Shown here: positions 12,901-51,567 of the stretch, piece after piece
Layout: each line of letters starts with the position of its first letter
Numbering within the stretch: position 1 is the stretch's first letter
Assembly (NCBI GenBank): GCA_963971305.1
Contig: OZ020305.1
Location: forward strand, 41,055,717 to 41,119,716
Direction: 5' to 3'
Length of the DNA: 64,000 nt
From: Arcuatula senhousia
Taxonomy: Eukaryota; Mollusca; Bivalvia; Mytilida; Mytilidae
The notes under the pieces: generated by a model
Databases searched by the model: none
What the model saw: the letters and a program-made list of their open reading frames with translations, nothing else
What the model was told of the DNA's origin: nothing
Program-made: the position numbers and the translations under genes

Positions 12901-15178
12901 TATGAAAATCATGCAATGGATTTTAATGAAACTTTTACACAAAAATTGTTACATGACTTAAATGTTCAATTTTCATTATATTTTTTTTTCTTTGGAAGTT
13001 GGGATGGTATTTATTTGTGAGTATTTGGCTTACAAATTTTCAAGTTTAATGTATGCTCCATTTATGCCAGGAAGTTCAAAGGACAGCCAAGAAGATATGC
13101 AGAGCAATGCAAGAACAAGAGGCAAAGTTAGCCACAGACAGGACAGACTGAACTCCGCCAGTGAACCAAGGAGTATGAAATACGAGGGTGTTGATCGATA
13201 TCCTAACTTTGTACCTAATAAGCTAGGCCATTATTCTGTGTTTTATGACAAAACCAAAGAACCATTCAATGTTTCTATAAAGGTATTTGCAAGCGTACTG
13301 TGAAAGTATTAATGTTCAGAGGGTGTAAATTTTTGTGGTTTATGTTGGTCAGACAAGCAACGAAATTAAAGTTGAAACAGAGAATTTTACATTGCTTTAA
13401 ATGGAGAACTAGATAAAACCCCAAAAATATGAATCCATGAATATGCAATTTACTCCCCATCCAGGAAAATTGATACCCACAGAATTAAGTACTTTTACAG
13501 TATTATTTATGGAAAGAGAAGCATAAGTTTAAATTTCAAAGGCAAAATTATAGTGACAGTTAGGTAACATGTTGTTGACTTGATAGTTGAATGCTATGAT
13601 ATCATTTGATAAACCTCTGTGTAAAAAAGTGTCAGGATTTTGTTGAACAGGAAGTAGGTGAGCAAAGACATGAGATAAAATCTTCATGCTGATGTTGTAC
13701 ATGAATACCAAATATTCTGGGTTGTGATGAGTAACTGCTGAGAAAAATGTTACAAATTTTTTTCAGAGTGAAAAATCTGGGTTATAAAATGGTGTTAATA
13801 GGGCAGTGGGCGGGCAGTGAAATAATTTTCCTAACAGTTTTCTCAGCACCTACTTATCACAGCCTCTTGATATTTGGGATGCAGCATCATCATGGTATCA
13901 CATATACCATGGGATTTATATCTGGTTTATGGCTGACCTACTTCCTGTCTATTGAAATCCAGCCATTTTTGATTTTGACAAATATTAAAGAAAACTATCA
14001 TGAAACAGATTTCTCTGTTTTAACTAAAGCAGTTGATTTTAATAATGTATTTAAATTTAGCATGATGATTTGTACAATGCCATTCCTTTCGTTGTCATTT
14101 AGTCATCAATTTCCTGTTTTCTAAGCTGACTTAGGCTGTTTAAACAGATAAATAGGGAAAAAAATAGTAGATTTCTTGACTTATTGAAGGGATAGATTTC
14201 AAATTTTGTACACAGCTCAGCTTTAGCACAATTAGTTGTACTGTGCTAACTCAGTCAATGAGTTGTCTACTTCCTGTTTTCCAAATGGAAGTAGCGTAAG
14301 CTTCGCACAACTTAGTAAAACCTAATGTTTTTTTTTTACCCCTACCACAGAAAAGGTGAAACACTATGTAATCTCTTTCATTTGTCAATCTGTCTGCTGT
14401 CTCATGATGCTTTACTAGCTGATCAGCAACATAGCAAAGGTCAAAATCAACAAATGAAAGTAGGACATTTTTTTGTACATAGCAGTATAATGAATTTACA
14501 TTATTTTCATTAATACATTATACTTTCAGGACCTTAAAAAGAAATTTGGTGAATTTCCTGGATTAGTAACTGTACAACCAACAGAAAAGTATGTATTTCC
14601 ATACTTTGATTAATAGTTTATCTATGAATTTTGTTAGATGTGTGCCAGATTAAAAAAAAAACTTACTGCATTTTTTCATGAAAAACCATTGAAGTAGTTG
14701 TAAAGAACATTGGCTTTGTTGAGGAGTTGGACAAAATGTTTATGCGCTGCAAAACATAAGTATCTCATTATTTGCCACTACGTAATATATTAATAATGAT
14801 AATAATTTGTGGTTCCTATATACATATACAGCTTTTCAAAACAAAGAAGTTGTCTTTTAACAACCATCCTTAAGCCATACAACTGTACACTATGCTGTAC
14901 CTTTAGTATATCTTTTCTTGATAGCTTATGTAGCTCCGATATACATGTATTTGAAAACAAAAAACTAATCCATGACTTATTAGAATTTATCTTTTAACCT
15001 TTACAGTTACATATTCATAGAATATGATGGAAAAGACAGCGCTGTTCAATGTTTCAAAAAATATGCTGGCAGTCTGAGAATGCAAATGGCTAAAGATAGA
15101 ATTAATTGGAAAGAAAAAAGAAATTCCAATAATTTTCAGAGGTCTGGTAACAAAAATAGGAGTAATGAGGAAAAATGA
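827..15178 (+). CDS. Unrecognised gene, 5'-partial, 11 exons: helical domain plus RRM-like C-terminus
   Basis: Coding segments 827-917, 1787-1866, 2614-2694, 3937-4025, 5597-5665, 6104-6157, 9388-9451, 9943-10033, 13071-13282, 14530-14588 and 15007-15178 join with AG/GT borders and continuous phase into 1062 bases (353 residues plus TGA). The first segment starts in phase 0 after an acceptor and no start codon exon is visible to its left, so the N-terminus lies outside the window. Residues about 85-205 look all-helical and resemble degenerate PPR/TPR-type repeats (YIEFFMANKEKIPGKL, then MNCLTMLIEEFLN, then CLKLMQMFKHEG). Residues 207-250 are polar and probably disordered. Residues about 258-320 read as an RRM-like fold: strand HYSVFYD, helix DLKKKFGEF, strand LVTVQP, then YIFIEYDGKDSAVQCFKKYAG-type RNP1 strand and helix. 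The tail is basic and Asn-rich. RNA binding is inferred from this pattern only. I do not recognise the family. That the gene is real is well supported by phase and composition; its function is not. Confidence 0.85.
1019..1170 (+). repeat. Family A repeat, truncated copy
   Basis: Starts ATACCCCCACTCGTAAGAGA with a hairpin against GGGGG, then TTGCAATCACCTTG and a (TCCG)n run. Only the head and a little of the monomer remain. It lies in the first visible intron of gene 1. Confidence 0.7.
1787..1866 (+). CDS. Gene 1, second exon in window
   Basis: Acceptor TTTTTCAG and donor GTAAAA. It reads ITAFCFLQEVVTEFFKLAAS then IKFPKQ, an amphipathic helix-rich stretch, and ends in phase 0. Confidence 0.8.
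2614..2694 (+). CDS. Gene 1, third exon in window
   Basis: Acceptor ACCTTAG and donor GTACAT. It holds 27 whole codons, a polar acidic linker (GVEENLPTEKQGQSDPE) ending in KRK. Both borders are phase 0, so skipping it would keep the frame. Confidence 0.75.
3228..3900 (+). repeat. Family C repeat
   Basis: Starts ATACCCCACCACACAAAGTG with the paired GGCGAGGTAT, then TGTCTGTCCGTCCATCC. It ends near TTTTCTTGTC. A reverse copy of the head is at 61122-61234. Confidence 0.6.
3937..4025 (+). CDS. Gene 1, fourth exon in window
   Basis: Acceptor TTTTCAG and donor GTAAGT. It reads LFDQLIHIIDNTVIRLFEEG onward, a helix followed by a turn, and ends in phase 2. Confidence 0.82.
4652..5530 (+). repeat. Family I repeat with six monomers of about 146 bases
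   Basis: The head is TATGGCCCGACCACGTATGT, then CCGTGTCCGTCC. GTTAAGTTCTTGGTTAAGGT recurs near 4717, 4863, 5008, 5153, 5299 and 5444. Each monomer also carries GGTCACTGTGACCTATATTT. It fills the intron just before gene 1 exon 5. Confidence 0.8.
5597..5665 (+). CDS. Gene 1, fifth exon in window (donor tandemly duplicated)
   Basis: Acceptor TTTACAG and donor GCATG|GTAAGT. It reads LNGEVISYFVEMSLNGDRSD and ends within a Trp codon completed by the next exon. A 26-base tandem copy of the donor follows directly (see findings). Confidence 0.82.
5651..5702 (+). repeat. 26-base tandem duplication across a splice donor
   Basis: ATCTGACCTCRCWTGGTAAG plus TTTGAA occurs twice head to tail (5651 and 5677). 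The first copy holds the last bases of gene 1 exon 5 and its donor. The second carries an equally good donor at 5692. Confidence 0.85.
6104..6157 (+). CDS. Gene 1, sixth exon in window
   Basis: Preceded by a ten-T polypyrimidine tract and CAG, followed by GTAACT. It reads KYIEFFMANKEKIPGKL and ends in phase 2. Confidence 0.8.
6646..7235. mobile_element. Nested inverted-repeat element (MITE-like)
   Basis: The outer arms share CAATTATAGCTTT and GATACAAGAAT-type motifs near 6660 and 7200. An inner hairpin spans about 6947-7109, pairing GACGAATATCAATTTAA, GAATAACGC and TTCAACTCGTGCGCGGAAC with their inverses. It lies in the intron after gene 1 exon 6. Confidence 0.6.
7432..8958 (+). repeat. Family H repeat
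   Basis: The head ATACGACCGCAAAAAAATTG pairs with GCGGACGTAT, followed by a (GTCGTC)n run. Several monomers carry GGGGCCAAAAGGGGCC and ACTATAG motifs, and GTTGCGGTCGTATCATG lies near the end. No transposase-like ORF is present. The ORFs inside are repeat translations. Confidence 0.7.
9388..9451 (+). CDS. Gene 1, seventh exon in window
   Basis: Acceptor TATTTAG and donor GTTAGT. It reads MNCLTMLIEEFLNKDNKDMA, a helix pair matching the repeat pattern of its neighbours, and ends in phase 0. Confidence 0.8.
9943..10033 (+). CDS. Gene 1, eighth exon in window
   Basis: Acceptor TTTGCAG and donor GTAAGG. It reads ECLKLMQMFKHEGTVTYENL and then a Ser/Ala-rich turn, ending in phase 1. Confidence 0.82.
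10446..10718 (+). repeat. Family B repeat, short copy
   Basis: The head TTTATGCCCTCGCTTCCAAG pairs with GAGGGGGTA, then CCATCCATCCGTCTGTC. One monomer follows, with AACTTGAAATTTGGTATATG and CTACTTCCTGTTTAC, and it ends at GATTCCTTGTTTG. A related monomer fragment follows at about 10790-10905. Confidence 0.75.
11322..11522 (+). repeat. 36-base tandem repeat, about six units
   Basis: ATGGACTGATCCAA-type units recur near 11324, 11365, 11401, 11437, 11474 and 11510. GGACTGGTCC and GGACCAGTCC variants are near-palindromic. Confidence 0.75.
11527..12450 (+). repeat. Family D repeat with four monomers
   Basis: The head GTCTCGCCTTTGAAGCAGAG pairs with later GACATAGG, and (CGG)n follows. GAGCACCTCCATATCTCAAG recurs near 11626, 11800, 11980 and 12155 (period about 175). 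It ends GGCGAGACATACTTTAGTGT then CTCTTGTT. Other copies are at 15575 and 47778. Confidence 0.8.
12450..12700 (+). repeat. Degenerate family A head
   Basis: GGGGGCTTTATTGCAATCAC followed by TTGTCTGTCTGTCTGTC matches the family A head without its left hairpin arm. It abuts the end of the family D copy. Confidence 0.5.
13071..13282 (+). CDS. Gene 1, ninth exon in window
   Basis: Acceptor ATGCCAG and donor GTATTT. Its 71 residues begin with a polar, basic, probably disordered stretch (NARTRGKVSHRQDRLNS) and end with the first strand of the RRM-like fold (KLGHYSVFYD). It is the longest exon of this gene in the window and ends in phase 0. Confidence 0.85.
13766..14320 (+). repeat. Family A-related monomers
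   Basis: Contains TTTCTCAGCACCTAC, AAATTTTGTACACAGC and CTACTTCCTGTTTTC monomer motifs. It ends with AGTAGCGTAAGCTTCGCACAACTTAG-type sequence as family A copies do. The 125-codon ORF at 13747-14124 is a repeat translation. It lies in the intron before gene 1 exon 10. Confidence 0.55.
14530..14588 (+). CDS. Gene 1, tenth exon in window
   Basis: Acceptor ACTTTCAG and donor GTATGT. It reads DLKKKFGEFPGLVTVQPTE, the first helix and second strand of the RRM-like fold, ending in phase 2. Confidence 0.85.
15007..15178 (+). CDS. Gene 1, terminal coding exon
   Basis: Acceptor CTTTACAG. It reads NYIFIEYDGKDSAVQCFKKY, the RNP1-like third strand and second helix, then a basic Asn-rich tail and the TGA at 15176-15178. 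Confidence 0.85.
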
Positions 15179-17135
15179 CCCGTCTCTTAAGATATTTTTA
15201 TAGGTAGGTTCATTAACAAAATGACAAACACAAAAAAGACAACCAATGTTATACATGTAAAATATATGAGAAATAAATATTTCTATGGTCCTGACTTTTT
15301 TTTTTTTTTTTTTTTAAATGGTAGATAAAAACAGGTTTTTATGGTATCAACACTGTGTCTTTTGCAATGAGTAATAATTCCCCTAATAAGCATTTGAAAA
15401 CTATGATGTTGGCAGGAAATAAATAAAGACATATAAGGGAAGTACAACTTTAACACCATTTGCTTTTAGTTTTTCACACAAATATTCAAATTTACCAAAA
15501 ACCAACATTATATTCCTAGGTAAATTTGTGATGTTTTGATGTAAAATAAAGGATATGCCACAGACTTCATATTTGTCTAGCCTGCGACAAAAAGTCATGG
15601 AAGCGAGACATAGGTATTACTTTCCAGCAACGGCGGCTGCATAAACTTTTTTGTAAGACTTTTATGGAAAATAAATTCCTTGAAAAATATAATAGCTAGG
15701 CATCTAATATTTGGTATACAGACAGTTCAGCTTATTGTCTAGGCAACTGTCACCATGCTGTGTCACCCTGACCCCATTTTCACACACCAGTGACTCTGTG
15801 AACTAAGGTCTTTTTTCAGGCCAAACACTTCTTTGTAAGACTTTTGTGGAAAATGAATTTCTTGAAAAATATAATAGCTAGGTATCTGATATTTGGTATA
15901 CAGACAGTTCAGGTTATTGTCTAGGCAACTGTCACCATGCTGTGTGACCCTGATTCCATTTTCACGCTCCAGTGACTCTGAACTTAGGTCTTTTTTCAGG
16001 CCAAAAACCTCTTTAAAAGACTTTTATGGAAAATGAATTTCTTGAAAAGTATAATAGCTAGGCATCTGATATTTGATATACATGGGCTACGCAACTGTCA
16101 CCATGTACTGTGACCTTGACCCCATTTTCATTCTCCAGTGACTCTGTGAACATGGTGAACTTAGGTCTTTTTTGAGGCCGTAAACATCTTTGGAAGACTT
16201 TTGTAGAAAATGAATTACTTGTAAATATTATAGTTTTGCATCTGATATATGGTATACAGACAGTTCAGGTCATGGTCTACACAACTGTCACCATGAACTG
16301 TGACATTGACTTTATTTTTATGCTTTAGTGACTTTGTGAATTTAGGGGGGGTTTCAGGCTGTAAACGTCTTTGTAAGACTTTTGTGAAAAAAGAATTTCT
16401 TGAAAAGTATAATAGCTATGCATCTAATCTTTAGGATATTGATTAGATTAGGTTTTTTGGTCCGTCACCATGTCATCTGACCATGACTGCATTTCTACAC
16501 TAAATGACTGTTATTTTTTTGTGTGTTCAGTGTTTTATGTTAAGTCTGTTTGTCAATGACAATGATATCTATCTAATCATTTTAGTCGGTCTTAACTCTT
16601 GTTAAGATTCCTTTTCTTAAATATTGCCTATTGATGAAATTTTCAATATACATGTACTAAAACTAAAATTGACATTGTGTTTAACAGCACTCAGTTGTAT
16701 TTTTCGTTGTTCTGGTAAATGTTTATCATAACATCATTTTTAACATAACATCCTACCTTTAGAATAAAAATTTATGTTATTTATATGTTTCAGAAAGGAT
16801 ATTTTACTGACTGAATGATCAGAGAGAATGGGCAGAATAATAGAAGATGAACTGTCTTTGTTTTTGTGGTATAAATGTGATATTAAACTTCAGTGTTCTT
16901 TTATATTATCCATGCTAACATGGAGATTAATAATGATAAATCATTGCATCAATCATTTATAATATTTGTTACTGGATTCTCTCTTATTACCCTGGACAAA
17001 TCTACAGAAAACGTTTAAGACTGCAGCAAAACTAAACAACAACTAGTTAGTGATGTAAACTTTAGTGAAGTTAATCATGTTAATGAGATAGTGAATAAAG
17101 AATTTATCTAAAAAAGAATGAAGTAAGTTTTTGTT
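15179..17135 (+). other. Probable 3' UTR of gene 1 with a UTR intron
   Basis: After the stop codon a good donor (TTATAG|GTAGGT) lies at 15203/15204. A matching acceptor (TATGTTTCAG) ends at 16793. The downstream segment has no open frame and carries AATAAA at 17094-17099. I infer a UTR intron (15204-16793) filled by a family D repeat. The alternative is a 3' UTR ending soon after the stop. Confidence 0.45.
15575..16606 (+). repeat. Family D-type repeat with five monomers of about 180 bases
   Basis: The head TTGTCTAGCCTGCGACAAAA and GAGACATAGGTATTACTTTC resembles family D. GTAAGACTTTTGTGGAAAAT recurs near 15652, 15834, 16012, 16190 and 16371. It ends TTAACTCTTGTTAAG. It sits in the inferred 3' UTR intron of gene 1. 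Confidence 0.75.
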
Positions 17136-17287
17136 TTGGTCAGATCTCACAGAGTGGAAAATCCAGGTTAAATAATGGTTTATGGGGAAAATATTTTCCT
17201 TTCAGTATGCAAACTTGAGTGAAGCTAATGAGATCTAATAGGTGAATAAAGAATTTATCTAGTAAGAATGAAGCAAGCAAGTTTTAG

Positions 17288-17862
17288 TTATACCCCCACT
17301 CGTAAGAGAGGGGGCTATATTGCAATCACTTTGCCGTCGGTTTGTCCATCTGTCTGTCCAGTTCAATTTTTCTGCTTCCACTGGATGGATTGGTTTCAAA
17401 TTTGGTACACAGGTTCATCATGATGAGTTATACCATGACTATCCTTTCCAGGTCAGTCCATCATCTACTTCCTGTTTTCCGAGCCGACTTAGACTTTTTT
17501 AGGAAAAAAATTTGAAATGTGAAATTTTTCCCCAACAGATTTCTTGGCTTCTACTGGATGGATTGGTTTCAAATTTGGTACAGCATGATGAGTTATACCG
17601 TGCCTCTCCTTTCCAGGTCAGTCCATAATCTACTTCCTCTTTTCCGAGCAGACTTATAAATACTTTTTTGTGAGTCAAAAATAGACAATTTTTGTAACAG
17701 ATTTCTCGGCTTCTACTGAAGGGATTGATTTCAAATTTGGTATACAGCTTTAGCATGACGAGTTGTACCGTGCCTCCCTTTCCAGGTTAGTCGGTCAACT
17801 ACTTCCTGTTTTCTGAATGGTCGAGTGGGGGTATGCTTAGCACGACTTAGTGAAACCCTTGT
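17288..17862 (+). repeat. Family A repeat, full copy with three monomers
   Basis: The head is ATACCCCCACTCGTAAGAGA, then TTTGTCCATCTGTCTGTCC. Monomers carry GATTGGTTTCAAATTTGGTA and CTACTTCCTGTTTTC. The end is GAGTGGGGGTATGCTTAGCA and CCCTTGTTTT. It is flanked by direct repeats of GATCTCACAGAGTGGAAAAT (about 17144 and 17871). Confidence 0.8.
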
Positions 17863-19149
17863 TTTGGTTGGATCTCACAGAGTGGAAAATCCAGGTTACA
17901 TAAAGGTGTATGTGGAAAATATATTTGTTTCAGTATGCTCAGCATCTTTATATAATCACAGCAGAATAATATTTGGTATGCACAAACAGGATTGGGTCCA
18001 TACCTGTGAATTGATTTTAGGTACATGTATTTAGCTCACCTACTTCTTGTTTGAGGAAATCTTGATTTTTCGATTGACAGATTTTCTGAATTACATTTAA
18101 TTATACTTAATCATTGTACAAGATTCCAATGAAACGTGTATGATTTAGGTCAAAATTACATAATGTAGTATGTGTTATGACTGGAAACTTTATATGACTT
18201 TTTAATACCCATATAATGTGCCAACAAATTGAGTAAGTTAAATCTTTCACTTTCAAGTGTTTTTAATCTTTTTACAATTACCAGGAGAAATTTGTCATAA
18301 ATACTACATAAGCCTTTAATTTCTTTAATATATTTTTGGCTGGATTTCATTAAGAAAAAAAAACAGGTTAAGAAAAGTAAATGTCAGGCAAGGGGAAGGC
18401 AGGGAAAATATTTTAATAACAGTTTCATCTGCAACTACAAATTGCTCTTCTTGATATTTAGTATGTAGCATCAGCATTTAGTTCCAAATTGTGGGATTTG
18501 TTTTCAGATTTTTTGCCCTTTGACATAAAAATGTGATATAAAGATGCTGCGAAAAGAGGTTGTTTTACAGTAAATCTAAATCACAGCTATCACATGCATA
18601 ATTTTCCTCCCCAATGAAACACTTGATACTCCTGTTTCAAGCATTATCAATAACCACCCAATTTGACCAATGTACAATTAAACTTTACTCTCTAGTATTA
18701 TTTACTTTTGATGATTTTTCTGGACCTTTTTCCCATTTTAGGTATTACAAATAACAATTCACGGGAAAATTTGTAATTATTCTGACGTCAAAAAATTACA
18801 GGTAATTGTGTTTTTTTTATCTTTGAAACTTTTGTTGAAATTTATAAAAAATACTGTGGATTCATATATTTTTGTGGGTATCAATTTTCCTGGTCTTATG
18901 AAAAAGGATAAGTTTGTGGAGATGTGAAGTCTGCTACATACAGATCAATATTATATTTCCTTTTCGTGGGGAATCAAATTTCATGGGTCTAGCCAACCAT
19001 CGAAAACCACAAAAAATGATGCCCCATGAACAGTACATTTTATGAACATGGTAGGATAGGCTTACTTTTGGAATTTACTGTAAAAGTGGACATTTTTGCT
19101 TCATTCATGATGACAAAATACCTGCAAATTTATCCCTATACAAAAGAAT

Positions 19150-20140
19150 TTCTTTAAAAAATGCAAAAATTATTGGGCAAATTTTTTTTTATGTTCACAG
19201 TAAATCTGAGAAAATAACAAGATTTTAAGAGTTTTTTATCATCTTTATCATAAAATGCATGTAAACTTAACAAATATTTATTATACATATCACATACAAC
19301 ACATTCACAGCATGAAAAACATACAACTATAAAAAGGATGAGTGGGACATGAATAAGGCCACTGTACATTATATAAAATTGGGTCATTTGTACAAATAGT
19401 AGAAAAGCAAGTTGTCTTTAATGGTTTGACTATATTGAAGAAGTTTATGCCTCAAATACACAGTAATAATATGTTGTTTTTTCAAACAATGTGAATGTCT
19501 AATAAAACTTTTAAGATATTTTGTAACAAAAAAGAATGCTATATTTTTCACATATCAAGTCTTTGCACTTGGTTCCAAGTACCGGTACTTTATATTTAGG
19601 GATTGATGTCCATCTGCTTAAGTAAATTCAGCTAAAAATATAAAAAGTTTCCTTGTTTTCCAATAAAAAAATACTTACTTTTCACAATAAACCTTTAAAA
19701 AAATAATGATCTCATTTTTAATTTCCAAAATTTTACACTTGAAAAAAAAAGTTATTTAGTATAGTACAAGTATGTACAATGTATACAAGTACCGTACAAA
19801 AATCATGAATATTCATTCCATTGACAACCAGGGTGATGTAAAGCACATTTGGGTTTGATCTCAGTCACATAAATGTTGAACACAACTTCTGTAAGGCCAA
19901 AACAAATTATATGTTTGTTTCCTGCTTTCTACTCTTGAAAATTAGGTTAGGTAGGTAGGAAAATTAATTTTTTTACAAAACTGTTTTACATTGAGTCAAT
20001 GTGGAAGCAATCCCAACTTTATCGGAGGTTGTTCAAAAATGCCAATAAAGACTTTAGGGTAGGGTAAAAAAATAGGGTAGGTAGGGAAGCAGGAAACAAT
20101 CATATATTTTCTTTGGCCTAATATAACTGTACAGTCAGGG
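19150..20140 (-). other. Presumed 3' UTR of ANKRD55
   Basis: There is no coding potential on the minus strand below the stop codon. Minus-strand AATAAA signals are possible near 19275 (TTTATT on the plus strand). The true end cannot be fixed from sequence alone. The segment from 17862 to 19150 between the two convergent genes contains only repeat fragments. Confidence 0.3.
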
Positions 20141-49245
<29,105 letters not shown>

Positions 49246-49804
49246 CGGCCTTCATGTCGTCGACAAACACAAGCTTTTGTTTCAGTGCTAAATCAGTTAT
49301 CAATTGTAAACAAAATATAATCGCTTGGCATGCTATAGCTATAGACACGCCATATATATGGATTATTGGATTTCTAAAATATCGGAAATTAAGGTTGGAA
49401 CACAAGACGTTCACGGAAATTGTGATTAAATGTGTCGTGTAATTGTAGTATGTTAAAAGTAGATACACCGTATGGTTGATAATAGCGTTATAACAAAGAC
49501 AGGATATATGATTCCCAGGAACCTTTAGTCTATCTGTACTCAAGCTACAACCAAAGCAAAACGAAAAGTGGGTCTATCAAGCTGCTGAAATTTAAAAGAA
49601 TGGATGGTGCATTTATGCACAATCACGTTATACTAGTAAATTAATACAAATCGGAATGCCAGCCAAGATTTACTGGGTAGCACCATGACCCACATAACTG
49701 ACATCAAGTACCGAACTCTGATCGTATACATTTGCAAGCTAGGGCTTTACTTTTAGATCTTCAGCTCGAGCTTCCGAATCGGCAATAAAGTGGGTAAAAC
49801 CCCC

Positions 49805-49980
49805 AACCCCCCCCCCACTTTAGTACTCTGTACTCGGAGGCTGGAGTACCGTACTCGATATCTATAACACATTGTACTTGGTACTCGGATTCTAGATTAT
49901 TCGGTACTCCGAGCCAAGTTAAAGCAGTACTCGGTATTTGAAGCTAAATTTTGAGAGTACTCGGTATATACTCAAAAAAG
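49805..49980 (+). repeat. Cluster of GTACTCGG motifs
   Basis: GTACTCGG or close variants occur about six times in 175 bases, with GAGTACCGTACTCG and CGGTACTCCGAG giving local dyad symmetry. It lies upstream of the ANKRD55 start codon, by 560 bases or more. Confidence 0.55.
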
Positions 49981-50373
49981 GGGGGGGTTATACCGCCAAT
50001 AAACGGCAATATCCAAACCGCCTTGAACGCAATTACAATTTCGATCATCTATAAATCGTGTACCATTTTTGTTGTATTATATAACATTTTTGTACTTTCG
50101 ATACTTCTCACTCACTCTTGTGTCTGGATTGGCAGTCCAAGATCATCATTACTTTATGCAAGCCATTACATTGATTACTAGTCAACTTCTGAATCAATTT
50201 TACCGCCCGAAAATTTCCTTTTTGACGGTAATTAACTACTAGTTTACTTAAGCTGTTGCCAATTTATAAATACATGAACATTTAAGCTTATCTACTGCAT
50301 CGTTGCCTTCAAGCCATTGTTGTGCTGCTTTTGCATACATTTTCTCTCGGTTTTTCGGGCAATGACAGATATA

Positions 50374-50381
50374 TGACGTCA
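50374..50381. promoter_or_regulatory. Perfect TGACGTCA (CRE/ATF-type) site
   Basis: The 8-base palindrome lies about 1.1 kb upstream of the ANKRD55 start, in a stretch with more CpG than its surroundings (50340-50580). Function is only suggested by position. A match of this length can occur by chance. Confidence 0.2.
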
Positions 50382-50609
50382 GAATGACAAAAAATTGACG
50401 CTCTAAAGTACCAATCTTAGTACAAAGACCTTTACGAGGACATGAGCTGAATGTTCGGGCCGCGAATGCCTTGCAATATTGCCCAGTTTGTTAGTTGTAA
50501 GTAACAATGTAAACAACCTTTTCTCGGCTTACGTGAATTTACTTTTGGGCTCCCGCAGGTACCCACGCCGGGTCGCTTGAAAAAAAAAAAACGCTTAAGC
50601 TCGATTTTA

Positions 50610-50990
50610 ACATACTTATGGCCCAGGGTTGTAGGACGTTTGTTTTTTATTGGTCCGTCTGTCCGTTCGTGAACAAAATAACTGTAATAGATTTCTCGCC
50701 AATTATTTTTCGTAGGCTCTATAATTTTGGCATAGAGCTCCAGTTGGGTTACATATGGTGGGATGCGTTTTCACGTTTGTCGATCATCTACTTCCTGTTT
50801 AAAGAGGTTTTTTACTAAATTTTTAGGATAGAAAATTTTCGTTACAGATTTACCAGCAACTATTAATCGTAGGCTTTCAGTATTTTGGCAAACAGTCTAA
50901 GGCAGGGGTCGGTTCCATATGCTGGATCCATGTATTTTCATGTCTGTCGATCATTTACTTCCGGTTTAACGAACAAAGTCAGAGACAACA
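50610..50990 (+). repeat. Family K repeat
   Basis: The head is CTTATGGCCCAGGGTTGTAG, then GGTCCGTCTGTCCGTTCG. Two monomers carry ATTTTGGCATAGAG and CTACTTCCTGTTTA. This and the motif cluster above occupy most of the ANKRD55 upstream region. Confidence 0.6.
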
Positions 50991-51567
50991 GCTTTGATGG
51001 ATGTTTGATTCCCAATTCAAAATAGACAATTTATCGCTGTCAAAAATGTGGAGGCGTGGTGTGTGACCTTGCAGGAGACCCAATGTTGTCACTCAATAAT
51101 AATTTTATGTACTGTAAGTAGTTTGTGTTATTGACGCTGAGATTAGCAATAAAGTTACAACAAGTTCATGGCTTTTTTTGTCAGTGCCTGTACAAACAAT
51201 TTAGCCTAGTTCACGCCAGTTTTTTTATGAAACTTTGCCACATTGCTTTTAAAAAAATCCTTACTATATATTGTGACAATCGTAAATAGAACGGTCTCTT
51301 TGTCGTCTTGCATCAAGGTTTCTGGTCTTTCTCATAGAAATACACTGTAAGAAGTTTTTATTACATTTTTGACACGAGTGCATCTTGTAGACCTCAGGAA
51401 TGCTACATTTGCATAAGCTCTAGTTTGATTGTTTGTTGTCTGTTTTTATGTCCAGTCAACAGTATATCAGTCATAATCAGGACAAGAACTAATTGAAACA
51501 ACAAATTGAATTGTGTACACCCACCCATGAAACAGCATCCAAATACAGATCCATTTTATTTTGCAAA

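Noticed and set aside
13747..14124. 125-codon plus-strand ORF with hydrophobic stretches
   Set aside because: It consists of family A-type monomers and lies inside an intron of gene 1.
50230..50325. Minus-strand ORF starting MYAKAAQQWLEGNDAVDK near the ANKRD55 upstream region
   Set aside because: It looks protein-like for about 18 residues, but there is no donor at its end and it stops soon after. It may be a transposase remnant, and I cannot support it as an exon.
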